NCBI GenBank assembly: GCA_035041965.1
Contig: JAPYMA010000132.1
Coordinates: 62,001-126,000 of the forward strand
Length of the DNA stretch: 64,000 nucleotides
Origin: Anisakis pegreffii
Lineage: Eukaryota; Nematoda; Chromadorea; Rhabditida; Anisakidae
Direction of reading: 5' to 3'
Shown here: positions 1 to 22,716 of the stretch, piece by piece
Layout of the letters: each line of letters starts with the position of its first letter
Position numbering within the stretch: the stretch's first letter is position 1
Translations under genes and position numbers: made by a program
Notes under the pieces: generated by a model
Databases searched by the model: none
What the model was told of the DNA's origin: nothing
What the model saw: only the letters and a program-made list of their open reading frames with translations

Positions 1-3000
1 CGAGGATGTCAACTGCTGCGAGAACTATTGACCTGAGGTGAACTGTCTAAAGAAAGTGATGCAGAAAGTGATGTCCTGCAACCGAAAAAAGCGTCGTAGT
101 CCTCATAACCTAAAGTTCGAACCCGTTTGAAATTTTTAAAAGATGACCTCCTAATTATTTGCAAGGTTAGTGCTGTGATCTTGGCTATTTAATGTTTGAA
201 CTTTCCTTCCCTAAACGAAACATCAACGTACACTCTGTTAAAACGTTCAAAAAATGTGTCCAGTTTCGTATCAGTTTTGAGTATTATCTTATCAACAACC
301 TTATCAACAACATTAATTACGTCTTTGCGCTCGAGTCGATGTATTGGTAGCCGTTCATATTCCTCTGATAACGTACTCGTCTTATCATCTATACTCTGAC
401 AACGCAGAAATGGTAAAAGCAATCAAGTATAATCCGATCGATGCGAACGACCGCAAATTCAGTCATATCATGTTTTCGTGATTGATGAAATATCATCGTT
501 TAATTGCCAATTCGGTAGTTCCTCTGCATTTCAATCTGAAATTATTTCTTCACTCTGACACAAACATCTCTGTTTTAATTGTCCATATTTGATACGTTAT
601 GGTTTGTGATCACCTTATGTATGTCTTTTTAAAACGTACATCAATTACAGTTGAATGATGGTCGAACCCTACTGGCGGTCGAGTACATTCACAAAATAGT
701 GCTTGTGCTCATGTGATCTCTGATCAGTTGCCTATTCTAATTTGCCTCGTTCTCATCATTGAGCTATTGTATGTGTCGTTGGACAATGTTGTAATAATTA
801 TAAGGGTGCAATTCCAACAGCGAACGCATGATTCAGTGTGAAAAGTTTGTGTGCTATGAAGAATTGTTCATTTTGGGATGTTTCTTTCCTGTATTTACCC
901 ATTGCCATCATCTTTCACCGTCAGATCTTATGCCAGGCCCATTGTGATGAATTCTGGCTTCATTCTTGCATTCGCAACTATGAAATTATTTGAACATCAT
1001 TATTTGAGTACTGCTACTCCTAACCGAAATATTAGAAAAGTGTAACTTTGAGAATTAAAACATTTTTGATGTTGGAATTTCTCATGAGGTTCAGTTCAAA
1101 TATTGAAACGCACCACATTTGGAATGATGGAAATATAGAATTATCGTTGCGAATGATATCCAAAGCACGAATTTATTCTAGTTTTATCTGTGTTTGTTTC
1201 TGCGTACAATCAGACAACTTTGATGATGGTAACTGATAACTTTGTGATTATAGAGGTAGTGTTTTTATGCAGAATTCATACAAAAATAGTTATATTCAGT
1301 TATTATATCGAAAATTCCTCGCCACGTTTTGAATCAATGATCCGAATTCGACTAAAAAAGAACAAGCGTTTCCTCGCGGAAAAAATTAATACATAAACGC
1401 GTTTGGGTAACGCAACTCCGAGCTTGATGATCATTCCTACTATTGGGAAAACATCGTTGATTAATGGAGGTTTTGATCACATTACATTGATGAAATCGAA
1501 ATACTTGTTTGATTATAAGGAAGTAATCCTATCGTTCTTGGAAGGGGAGGGAAATGAAAATCTGCCGTACGGCATGGTGCGGAAAAGCGTAAAAACCACT
1601 GCTCTAGCCGGTTCGTTCGATCCCGACTGTGTTGCTTCACACTAGGATAGATTGTTACTTTAACAGTTGATTTGCTTGATTCACGTGAATCCGTTACAAA
1701 CATTATATCGGTGAAAGCTGGCATCTTAGTAACGTCGGTAGAATTTCGATGTTTTCAATCAAATAGCCATTTCAAAATTGAGCACTATCAATCTATCTCG
1801 ACTCACATTCGTGACCCTTCGGAGCAGTTAACAGGTAGAGTCAGTTCACTTTATATGGCCTTTCGTGGATTTTAAGAAATGCATTAGCTTTTGCACCCAT
1901 TACTTCTAACTATTGAAATTGTTTCTCTCTTATCTTTTTGTCTATTGGAAACTAAAAAATTGTTTCTCTTACAACGGTGAAACATCATCTTCTGATCTTG
2001 ACTGCGAGTTCATTTCTACGATTCACTACGAAAGTTGCATGTTTCTTGGGCTTAAAATTATGAAACTGAAATTGGGCTTGAAATTTGTTGAGCCTCTAGA
2101 AATACTTGCGTCGGTCTGAAGATTAGCAGGCTAGCGTCCGCGTTCACTTCAAGCGTAATATTTAGCGAAGGCACTAAATCATTATTTCAATGAAATTTCT
2201 TGATATGTTCATGTGCATATTCTCATTTCTCCTGAAAAAATTTCTCATCATACTGCCAAGACTTTCTTATGTTTCAGGCGATTGTCACTTTTCACAACAA
2301 GCAATATTTGAGTGGCTCTAATCTCTCGTAACTTGCCACTTTCACCGATTATCCTGAATTTATCAACAAAAAGTCCGAATGCTCTTCAAAAAACCTTGTT
2401 TCGAAAAACTTTCGAACAGTGTGCTTATTTATTTATTTTATAACACAGCTCTTTTGCAGTTGGCTTCCTGTCAGCAACGATAAAGAAATTTGCACATATT
2501 CATACGTACTTTGGCTGATCATTTAAAGATCGAAAATTATAATACATTCACAAAAAAACTTACCGTTCTTTATCAAGTAAGTGTTTAGTGAGTGTTTTTG
2601 GACAAAAAAAATTATCAGATAATGTTGTGTTCATGATTGGTGATGATTTTTTCGAGTGATACGTGAATATTCGAAATCAGTCGAAAATTTGAGTAGAAAT
2701 TGACTAGCAGCACGCTCTCGTCATTACGTGTGTCAGTCATTTCATCATTAAACTGCGCTGTCATGCATTCCTCATGAAATATTGCGTTCAATAATTCAAC
2801 CTGAACTTATGAATCAATTTTTATGGCCATTCTATCAAAAAAACACTCAAGTAAAGATGCATAGCACCACTTTGATATTGTTTTTTAACTGAACGACGCA
2901 CTGTCATAATTTCTTCAACTCTTCTACCGTATTCTCTCAAATATGAACTTCTACTGAATATAATTCCACTCCAAATAAATGCTTACCTCACGTGGAGTTG

Positions 3001-4433
3001 TGGAAGAAATAGACCTCTTTCTTCGAATAAAGTCTCTTCTCTGTCTTGAGCAGAAGTCATTTCTCGGTTATCCAGGAAATGTGGAAGCCGTGGGCTTATG
3101 TTCAAAAGAGGCAGTAGTCAGAAGGGCGTTACTCAAGTTGCACCAAATAGAACTATAGAATCATGTAAAAACTGTCATCAATGAAATCTGATATGACATT
3201 ATTGAACACCTCTTCGAATTGGAGCTGTGAATGCGCATACATTGATAAAACCTCTATGATCGACGGCTAGATGAACACTGGAAAGTGATAGAAAAAGTGC
3301 CAGCAGAGAATGACGATTCGGCGGTAGTTAGTTCACTGATTTGGTGGACAAAAGATAAAATCAAAGATACAAGTAGCATAGCCGTGAGCATCTCCCGTTG
3401 CAGTTGTTGGTAGCAACGAGAAACCGCTGAGTGAGATAGTTGTTCCGTTTAGCAACAATTTGCTTATTCTCAAAACTTTCACAGCGATATTCAATGAAGA
3501 TAAGTGTTATGTTGATTGAATGGATGCGAGTGTTGACGAATTGATTTGATTCGGTTTGGTAACACGCATCAAAACATTTATAATTGCGATTTATCATTCG
3601 TGTCATATCGATCTCGTTCATTAATTGAATGAAATTTCTCAGTTTTCTCTTGTATTCACTTCTGAACAAAATCTATTTTGTATTAGGGCGTTCGAATGAA
3701 GAATTTCATACTAATGATTTTCTCCGATAAAAATTCCTTTGTGCTCTAGCCTAATTGCCCCTAATGCGCCTCGTTGCGAGCTGAATGAGCTTACCATGAA
3801 GCCAATTTCTTCAAACAAAAAAGGAACGCAATTCTCTAAAATAACAGAAACAAGTGCAGTTCTCCTTTGGGAACATATCCACAATAACGTACCTCATTGA
3901 TGCCTTTCCCATCACACAAACAACCCAGGCCAATTTCCTCAAATTTTTAAGACCATAACCAATTTTTAGGAATGAAACGTTGCCACATTCTTGTGAATGA
4001 ATTGTGAATGATTCTGAATTAATGCTGAACTGATAGTGGAGCTGTTGGTACATTGTTGCAGTCCTTCTTGCTGATGAACATAAATGTAAAAGTTTGAAGA
4101 TAAAACCCCGAATTCTTGTTGTGTACGTCATGAGTACAGTTCAGATGCGTTAATTTACTCGTGGTCGGCTCAAATAAATTGTGTTTGGTATACGAGTAGT
4201 TTTGCAATTATCTTGTTAATCAAATTCGAACAACAGCACCTGATTGCACGTAGAATATCGGTTTTGATGTTCTGTGGATCGGTTCGTTTTGATTCGAACG
4301 AATAAATAATTGATTTGTCGATTGTAAAAAATGGTTTATTAATTACAGTTGGTGACGTCTGATTTGTGTGCGCATCGATATACTGCAGAGAGCTTATCAA
4401 TTGAAGCGTTTCATCATTCGTCTGAAACAAACC
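1..4433. other. Gene-poor region, no supported gene
   Basis: No open frame here shows both good splice sites and a recognisable protein family. The open stretches of roughly 60-105 codons look like chance frames in AT-rich DNA. A short minus-strand frame ending at a good donor (GTAAGC, near 2990) opens with an ATG about 80 nt upstream, but nothing else supports an exon. The stretch near 4010-4040 is loosely repeated near 4618-4650. Otherwise I see nothing in it. Confidence 0.5.
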
Positions 4434-4523
4434 ATGAGTAAATCTTCTGAAGTTGAACATCACTTGCATAACGCTGCTGCACGCATTTTGATGCCTGTCG
4501 AGGAATTGAAAGCGTTTAAAATT
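4434..4523 (+). CDS. Candidate first exon ending at a strong donor, product unknown
   Basis: An ATG opens a 30-codon frame (starts MSKSSEVEHH, ends EELKAFKI) that runs directly into a consensus donor, GTAAGT, in phase 0. The frame is also open upstream of the ATG, back to about 4368. The composition (Glu, His, Ala, Leu rich) looks coding, but I do not recognise it. The next plus-strand gene is UGP, whose second exon at 14056 also starts in phase 0, so this could be an alternative UGP first exon; that is inference from phase alone. It could equally be a chance frame next to a GTAAGT. Confidence 0.25.
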
Positions 4524-5924
4524 GTAAGTGAAACGACACATCTCTTATTATCAACTGCCTGAATGTTGCAGTAGAGCAGATAAAGTCAGATACTTACTTG
4601 TTACGGAGGAGAGCCTGAATGATCCTGAATTAGTACTGAACTGATAACGCGACTGTTGTTACTCACTATAACTGGGTGGTCGAGTTCCGTGAAGACGAAT
4701 GGATATTTATGAAATGACTGTTTTGTTGTTGCTGGCTGAGACTGTAGTGAAGATAGCAATCTGATCATACCGGGGAAGGATGTGCCTCAAAGGTTCATTT
4801 AGTTTATGACGCAACGACAAACTAATGGTCAAAATGTTTATGGTCATTTCATATGGTCAATAAGTTCACATGAAGCAAATGCAATGCCACGTTGGATATG
4901 ACTTTGCTTAATGGTTCAAGAGAAAAGCTTTTGCGGTGAGCAAAACTGTGCAGGATAAAAGTTATTGTATTAACCATTGAAGAATACGTGATTGCATAGA
5001 ATGATTACTTTGATGGATTGAAATCAGCAGCTTTAATCCATGTGCTATCGCTACTTTCACGCTCATTTCAGCCATATTCATTCTTTTAAGCGATTTTGGT
5101 GGTTCAGCGCGTGCCTAAATGAGTGAAATTGTTGATGTGAACTGATTTGTGATTTTGCTTTTCGTTCAAATTTTTTTTCCAACTAACAATCCGCATTGAT
5201 TTGAAATCGATCGTTTTTACGTCGAGTTTTAGGGTGAAGTGATGCAGTACTATTTGTTGATTTTATTGATTTTTTTTGATATTTTCATGAACGTCATTAA
5301 TTTGCTTTTTGACTCAGTAGTTGTTCTTTCTTTTCGTAACGGTGAGTTTTTGTGTATTTGCTTCTCAAATGATCAAAACTCGGTAACGGTTAACGACTTT
5401 CGAAGTCATCAATTGTGAAAATCCAGTTTAAATTAAGTAGGCAGAATCACAGGATAGTCATTTTCAATCTGTGGTCGATAAGCACATTCTGCGAGAAATG
5501 ATATAGTCATACTTAAGAAGTTTTCGCCGCCAATTCCTTAGATATAGCATATGACCCTTAGCTGCCTTAATTCGAAGAGCTTCAAAATCATTGTTTGGAA
5601 TGGATTCCGATGTCGGATCACCCTCTTCACGTTAAGATTTTTGTCATTCAATCGACAGATTCTATCAATCCTTTCACTGACCCTTGAATAACTTCTATCC
5701 GTCTCTCGTCTAAGAGTATCACAAGATGGCGAGGGCAATCGTTTATGCAGCTAGATTACTGTGCGCATTCAATTCCCTTTCAATAGAAGACGAATCGATG
5801 CCTTCTTTGAATTGCCTTCTCACCTCCGCTTAAAACTGTGTGTTAAAAAGTAAATGAAATTGTAAAATTGACTGGAAAAGTTGGTGAAAGGTTGATTACA
5901 GTCACTTCTTAGGAGCAGTTACGA
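4524..5924. other. No gene seen
   Basis: AT-rich sequence between the candidate exon and the transposon target site. No convincing exon, RNA gene or repeat was seen. Confidence 0.5.
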
Positions 5925-5932
5925 TGCGCTAC

Positions 5933-7131
5933 TAAGGTTTGCACGGGATCCCGAGATCCCGGGATTACAGTTCTAATCCCGATCCCGGGATTTAAGTTTT
6001 GAAAAATCCCGGGATTTCGGGATTTGATAACACAGGTCAATTTGTGTGAATTTTGATAGTATTCCCATCTTGAAGCAAGCCTCAATCATTCCCATCTAAT
6101 TTATATGCAGTTATCTTTGCTGTTCACCCTCTATCATTGATGTTCAGCTAAGGAAATAGACAGAATTCGGACGATTGACATGATCAACGACAGCTCGATG
6201 AAATTTTACGTAACATTTCATTGAATATTCAACTGATTATTCTGCTCTTCATTAATCTATATCACGCTCATCTGGATGCATTCCTATGTAACAGACTAAC
6301 AGAGATAAGTACATTTTCTAATAAAACCAAGAGCAACAAAGTTCAATGAAATTTTGAGTCGTTTCCTCCCACAAGATTTGTTCTGCTTCAATATTCCATC
6401 TATTAATTCAACTGCATGTTCCAAAGACTGCAAGTCTTTTTACTTCGCTATTTGGAAACGTTTTCATCCGATCGAAATGTACATAAATTCTCACTGAATT
6501 CACTCATAGTGAGACTTCATTGCCGAAGTGAGCAAAGTTGTTCCATTCAAAAGGATCTTATGCTTGAATATCAAGTACATTTGCATGATTTTTGATCGAA
6601 ATTATCAAATATGTAAGTGCTCGATGGTTCGATGAAAATCCATTGCGGATATTTTTTTACCTTTTTAGATAAACTTCGAACTTTTAATTATTTCAAAATT
6701 CGAATGATATAATTCATGCGGTGCATTTCTTCCGTAAAAAATCGAAATTTTCGAAACGGCAGAATTCAGCTGACGTTAATACTGAGAGAAAATGGACTTG
6801 AAGCATTGCAAATAAGTGTTTGAGAATCAAGAATTTCCTATTCACATGCAAGTGTACTGTTATTAGCTTAGACCCGAGAAGACAAGATGCCTTAGCATAG
6901 AATATGCAGTATGCCCTTGCGACATGATCATTGGCATCATTATATGAAATATTAATTTGAATTTGAATACTTAGTTCCTTGGATTTGTTCAAAAATTTGT
7001 TGATTTAGCTCCTTTCTGACTAATCATGAACATATTGGTTCGAAAAAATGTGTTTAAACATGTCCCGCATCGATATTTCAATAATTGTCCAATCCCGGGA
7101 TTGAAAAATCGTCGGGATTTTGCAAACCCTA
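5933..7131. mobile_element. hAT-like non-autonomous DNA transposon, copy 1
   Basis: The element is 1199 bp and near-identical to the one at 19461-20678. It starts TAAGGTTTGC and ends GCAAACCCTA (inverted termini, one mismatch) and is flanked by a perfect 8-bp target duplication TGCGCTAC at 5925-5932 and 7132-7139. An 8-bp duplication with a TAGGG-type end is the hallmark of the hAT superfamily. Both ends carry many copies of a subterminal ATCCCGGGAT-like palindrome, typical of transposase-binding arrays. There is no transposase: the longest frame is 92 codons on the minus strand, so it must have been mobilised in trans. Compared with copy 2 it lacks about 19 bp near the right end. Confidence 0.85.
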
Positions 7132-7139
7132 TGCGCTAC

Positions 7140-8209
7140 ATCATTTGTTGCTTCAGAATCTTGATATTTGAGCTATGATGCCATGAAAAATGTTGCAATC
7201 ACGTGACGTTGAGAGTTGAATTCAGTGGTTATCATTATTCAGATCTATTTCGCCTTTCAGATACATTAATACTGATGTCCATGTACCGCAGCAAAAACTA
7301 CACATTCAGAAGTTGGGGCTCTACGAGCTTATTTTTAACCGCTAGTTGAGTTTCGATACAAAGTGAAGCTGTCTTGGCTGGAATCACCTGAGGCACTGGC
7401 TGAGGCTTGCCCAGGTTCAGTTCAGTCCCGAGATGAGCAATAACGCCCATGTGTTTGGCGTTTTCGTTTCAGGGCCCGTGTCCGAATCGCCTTTCCAAGT
7501 TCAAAATTTTTCGAATCATAATATGCTTTTGACTTTAATATGCATAGAAAGCCAGTCAGTCGCACAAAGGAAAATATTTCACGTTCCAGATAAGAGGACG
7601 GGGATTTGGGTAATAAACATCTTGTCATTTCAAAGCCATGATCCAAATTGATGAAATGTTTTCGGTTACTTCTCAACTCGTCGCCGCGCTGTTTCTTTTC
7701 TCCATTTTTATCGCTTTCTCCTTACAATTAGGTAATGCTGTGATTTTTCACAACAAAACGCCATTGCTGGCTCATTCAGATTCAGAATGAAGCGTTAAAT
7801 GTTTCAAACAAAGACAATCATTAAATCAATAAAATGCAATCAAATAAAACCTCTTCGTACAGTTGCTGTGTTTTTATGTGCAAATCTATGATCAGCACAC
7901 GGCTCACTTGGTCATGTGTTCGTACGGCACGTAACATTATCATTCTTGCTGCTGCAATTTCATTTCATCACTGCACTCAAACATTCATTCACTTCACACT
8001 TCGGTTGCTTGCAGTTGTTTGTTTCACGTTTCCTCTTATCATCTCTTAACAAACTGCCGATTCCAACTCGAAGTAAAGTAACTGTCATCGTTGTTGCTCT
8101 CGTTGAGTGTTCAGCCATTCTTCCTCCAGTTTGCAATTAGCAATCGTCCGCCTGCCGTTTAAGTATCAGCAGTCTGCCTGAAACTACAAAACGACAAATT
8201 TGTTGAGAA
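7140..8209. other. Upstream region of the UGP gene, no gene seen
   Basis: No exon was recognised between the transposon and the first UGP exon. Several short frames overlap on both strands without splice support. The promoter or trans-splice site of UGP presumably lies here; no clear TATA box stands out. Confidence 0.4.
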
Positions 8210-18267
<10,058 letters not shown>

Positions 18268-19460
18268 GGGCTGTCTCTCTATCGGCCATGTTATCTTCCT
18301 CAAATCAGTTATGTTCATCCATTCTTCTTTTTTTCATTTTCTTTATGCTGCTCTCACATTCACAACTTTTTCGTATGGATAAATAGTTTCAATTGTGATA
18401 GGATCTTTTTTTGGTATTTTATTGTTATTGATCAATGTTTTACAACAAGTGGTTATATGTGATTTGTGCTGTTCACGGTCGTTTGTTTTAATTCATTTGG
18501 TTCAAGTTTTAATCTGTTAGAAAATTCATTGTTCACTCTTCGTCGTTCTCTTGTTCGATAATCCATGTCTAGCATTTGAATTTGCACGTTATTTGGCAAT
18601 TTATTTTCTTGCAGCGGTCTGTGTTCGATGTGAGCCCTTCAACGTCGAAAAAGTGTCCCGTTCCACGTTGATCTTTGACCATAGTTTTGGAATTCCAACT
18701 GACGCTAAGAAACTTGGATTTGAAACGTATTCGAAAATTACTTTGGGAAATCTTATTTTCGTTCCTTGAGCTTTTAGTTGGATTTTATTCATTATCACCT
18801 CACATATTTGACACTGAGTCTTGTTTATAAAAAATTTCCCAAACACATTGCAAAGAAAGCAACCTAAATGCTGGTCTAAAATCGTAATTATTGCCTAGCG
18901 ATCCCCTTCAAATTATCGACGAATTTGAGGATTGAGCACGATTGATATACGTTGAGTTGTACTGATTTATTGTTATCAAACCGTCGTTGGCAAAAGGTTC
19001 AGTTGAGTTGTACTCGTCATGTGAATATGTTTTGTAAAATATCCATTCTATGGAACGAGTCAACCTACTAATAAACAGTTGCATACAGCGTTGTCCATAC
19101 TTCATAGAACTCTTTCAAATGTTTAAACGACTGTTCTAGGGATAGTCCCAAAAGTAACTTCTTATCTGCCTACCGCTTTGCCGTCACGTTTAAATACAGT
19201 TCGAACTGAACAAAATTACCGTCAGGATGATTGCAGTCATACTTTGCGCAATCTATCCTTTGCTCAAAGCATTTCATTTCATATTCCCGCAACCTTTCAT
19301 ATGTATTGCTCGGATTAACTTTTCATTTGAAGTTGTGATGAATTATAACTGGTCATTTCATTATACAAGTGATATATTGTGATAGTAATAAAATGTTATC
19401 TGCTGTCATTTTCTGTATCTTCACATTGTTCGATACAACACTATTAGAGTTAGTGCAAAA
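18268..19460. other. UGP 3' flank, no gene seen
   Basis: Contains the UGP 3' untranslated region, whose end is unclear because no canonical AATAAA lies close to the stop. A 72-codon plus frame at 18551-18769 has no supporting signal. Nothing else was recognised. Confidence 0.45.
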
Positions 19461-20678
19461 TAGGGTTTGCACGGGATCCCGAGATCCCGGGATTACAGTT
19501 CTAATCCCGATCCCGGGATTTAAGTTTTGAAAAATCCCGGGATTTCGGGATTTGATAACACAGGTCAATTTGTGTGAATTTTGATAGTATTCCCATCTTG
19601 AAGCAAGCCTCAATCATTCCCATCTAATTTATATGCAGTTATCTTTGCTGTTCACCCTCTATCATTGATGTTCAGCTAAGGAAATAGACAGAATTCGGAC
19701 GATTGACATGATCAACGACAGCTCGATGAAATTTTACGTAACATTTCATTGAATATTCAACTGATTATTCTGCTCTTCATTAATCTATATCACGCTCATC
19801 TGGATGCATTCCTATGTAACAGACTAACAGAGATAAGTACATTTTCTAATAAAACCAAGAGCAACAAAGTTCAATGAAATTTTGAGTCGTTTCCTCCCAC
19901 AAGATTTGTTCTGCTTCAATATTCCATCTATTAATTCAACTGCATGTTCCAAAGACTGCAAGTCTTTTTACTTCGCTATTTGGAAACGTTTTCATCCGAT
20001 CGAAATGTACATAAATTCTCACTGAATTCACTCATAGTGAGACTTCATTGCCGAAGTGAGCAAAGTTGTTCCATTCAAAAGGATCTTATGCTTGAATATC
20101 AAGTACATTTGCATGATTTTTGATCGAAATTATCAAATATGTAAGTGCTCGATGGTTCGATGAAAATCCATTGCGGATATTTTTTTACCTTTTTAGATAA
20201 ACTTCGAACTTTTAATTATTTCAAAATTCGAATGATATAATTCATGCGGTGCATTTCTTCCGTAAAAAATCGAAATTTTCGAAACGGCAGAATTCAGCTG
20301 ACGTTAATACTGAGAGAAAATGGACTTGAAGCATTGCAAATAAGTGTTTGAGAATCAAGAATTTCCTATTCACATGCAAGTGTACTGTTATTAGCTTAGA
20401 CCCGAGAAGACAAGATGCCTTAGCATAGAATATGCAGTATGCCCTTGCGACATGATCATTGGCATCATTATATGAAATATTAATTTGAATTTGAATACTT
20501 AGTTCCTTGGATTTGTTCAAAAATTTGTTGATTTAGCTCCTTTCTGACTAATCATGAACATATTGGTTCGAAAAAATGTGTTTAAACCTGTCCCGCATCG
20601 ATATTTCAATAATTGTCCGATCCCGGGATCAAATGCTCATCCCGGGATTGAAAAATCGTTGGGATTTTGCAAACCCTA
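19461..20678. mobile_element. hAT-like non-autonomous DNA transposon, copy 2
   Basis: The element is 1218 bp with termini TAGGGTTTGC and GCAAACCCTA, a perfect 10-bp inverted repeat. The flanking 8-bp duplications GTGCAAAA (19453-19460) and ATGCAAAA (20679-20686) match at 7 of 8. It lies in the same orientation as copy 1 and differs from it by only a handful of substitutions plus one roughly 19-bp indel, which implies recent movement. The same 92-codon minus-strand frame is present unchanged, but with so little divergence this says nothing about coding. Confidence 0.87.
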
Positions 20679-21470
20679 ATGCAAAAGAGCCATAATGAGT
20701 TCGTTTGGAAGAGACAAATTAACTTTTATCTAGTAATGAAAAAAGTAGTTGACGATTTGGGGTTGCAGTGCAAGATTTGGCCCAGAATGTAATTAATTCA
20801 TGACTATTTAGATGTAGTGACTTCTATGCGATTCATTCAATGGTGACACTGTGCAGCAGCAAAAGTGCTCGGCATTGTAAATATAGTCACCATTCTTTAA
20901 AAGATTGATCTATACTAGAAGTAGGATAGCAATTGAAAACTCTATTTGTTACCTTTAATTGTGCACAGTTGGATGACTAATCGGTCTTTTGGCTAAGGCA
21001 CAGACCCGATTCTTGTTGTTTTACTCGGCAACTCTAGTGGTCCGTAAAACTTGATTAGCATTTTTTGACTTAGTTTGTTGCCATTTGTGATGTAGTTATT
21101 TATTATTTGTCCAACACCAGTTGTTTTTCCGTACTCTTTTCTTATCATTGAAAAAGTAAACTGTTGTTCTTTTGAAATCATATTAATATACAAGTTTGTA
21201 CAATGAAATTCATTCAATGGATTTTAGTTTGTGGTTTAGAATGGAATTGTATCGGTTTACGAAATGGATCAGTTCCAAGAAGCAATGTGCAAACAACAGC
21301 GACAAATGACACACTTTAATTTGAGCAAAGATGTAAACACCTGAGCAGAAATGAATATGAATGTGCAGCAAATGAACTCAACCATTGAAACGTTCACATT
21401 CTGAAATAGAACAGCTGAAGGAATATCGTACTGACTGTGCGTTTCAATTCATAATGAGAATTGTTCACAT
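20679..21470. other. No gene seen
   Basis: Lies between the transposon and the 3' end of the minus-strand Asn-rich gene. It probably includes that gene's 3' untranslated region (an ATTAAA-like signal on the minus strand near 21320). A 74-codon minus frame at 20993-21217 is not supported. Confidence 0.4.
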
Positions 21471-22716
21471 TCAGTTGTTAATTGTGCCTTGATAAGTTTG
21501 TCCATTTGGTAGTGCCACTGAATAGGACATTCTTGACCAGTTCTGCTGAAAATCGTTCCGAATACATTCAGTAAAAAGAAGAAGTGAGTTCATTCGTGAT
21601 TTGAGACTTTTAAACGTTTTGCAGTTTTGTTACTTTTATAAGAAAGGATGCAGAAGTATAAAAGGTGATTAAGCCAAGAAGGACAGGAAAATAAAGGAAT
21701 CGGACTGTTGAAGGGAGGCAACCGAGCAGTCTGTTTGTTGGATGAACGGTATGGATCGTACTGGAAGACACACATTGCGTAGCGATTATGCATTTATCTA
21801 CCAAAAACCGATGATTTATAACACACCAAAATTTTCATTTGTTCCCAGAATGATCTTGCTATCGATATTTTTGCGTGACCCATAAAAGTTTATCGTTTCG
21901 ACCATTCGCGCAACAGCAACAGTAAATATTGCGAATGGGTGACGGGTGCTTCATCGCAGTCTTAAGTCTAACATAAGCTTCAACAGAATAGTTAAACGTA
22001 GACTCTCTTTCGAAGACTGAAGAGTTGAATTGGTGGTCAACCTCCATAGACAGCCTTCGTCTTTTGCTTATCAATTATAGCTGTGCATGTAGCGTTAATA
22101 TCAGAAAACAACATTTGGCTCATCTTACCTGAGGATTTTCACCGCGAAAGCCGACTTGCGAGAAACTGAAACTACCAGTCGATGGACCTTTGCAATTCGG
22201 GCAGTCAACACAATCCGAACAATTCACACAGTTTTGATTACAGCAAGGATCATTGCAACACGGTGCGTTGCTCCAATTTCTGAATGAGTACGAAACATTG
22301 TTACTGAATCGTTGATTGCCCAGAGGTGTCGGATTGCTGTTGGCAATATTGTGGATTAACTGGTTGAAGGCATTAGGGTTGGACAGATTAAAATTAATGT
22401 TGTTGATTGCTGCTATCGCTTGCTGGGTTCTTGCATTCATCTCCATTAAGAGTCGTTCTAAATCGTTCCTGTTCACGGCAGCCGTTTGCATTTGATTCAT
22501 CGCTTGGCTCATAAAGGCTCGATGTGAATCGTTGATGTCGTGCATTTGTCTCATCATATTATTCATATATCCATTCCACAAACAATTCCAACCGCTATTG
22601 CAAAACGGTGCTAGATTCTGATTGCAGAACGGTTGCACAGCATTATTCACTTGTCCATTCTGCTGATTGTTGGTCATCGCCAGAGCATTTACGCTTGGGC
22701 GAACGAAATTTGCCAT
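21471..22716 (-). CDS. Asn-rich protein with a Cys-x-x-Cys comb
   Basis: Two exons join in phase 0: 22716-22129 (196 codons, donor CAG/GTAAGA) and 21545-21471 (24 codons plus stop, acceptor ATTTTCAG), giving 220 residues. The protein is rich in Asn and Gln, with an amphipathic Met/Leu/Asn stretch around residues 55-110 that could be helical. Residues 153-175 carry nine cysteines: CC, CC, then five cysteines spaced every third residue (CVNCSDCVDCPNC), which suggests metal binding or disulfide cross-linking. There is no signal peptide or membrane segment. The family was not recognised. The two-exon plan, Asn bias and short last exon match the gene at 37179-37970, so the two may be diverged members of one family. 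Location near an MSP-domain gene hints at sperm expression (inference). Exon 2 is supported by splice site and phase only. Confidence 0.6.

Noticed and set aside
6714..6992. A 92-codon minus frame in the transposon, identical at 20242-20520
   Set aside because: The two copies are almost identical throughout, so conservation carries no coding signal, and it resembles no transposase.
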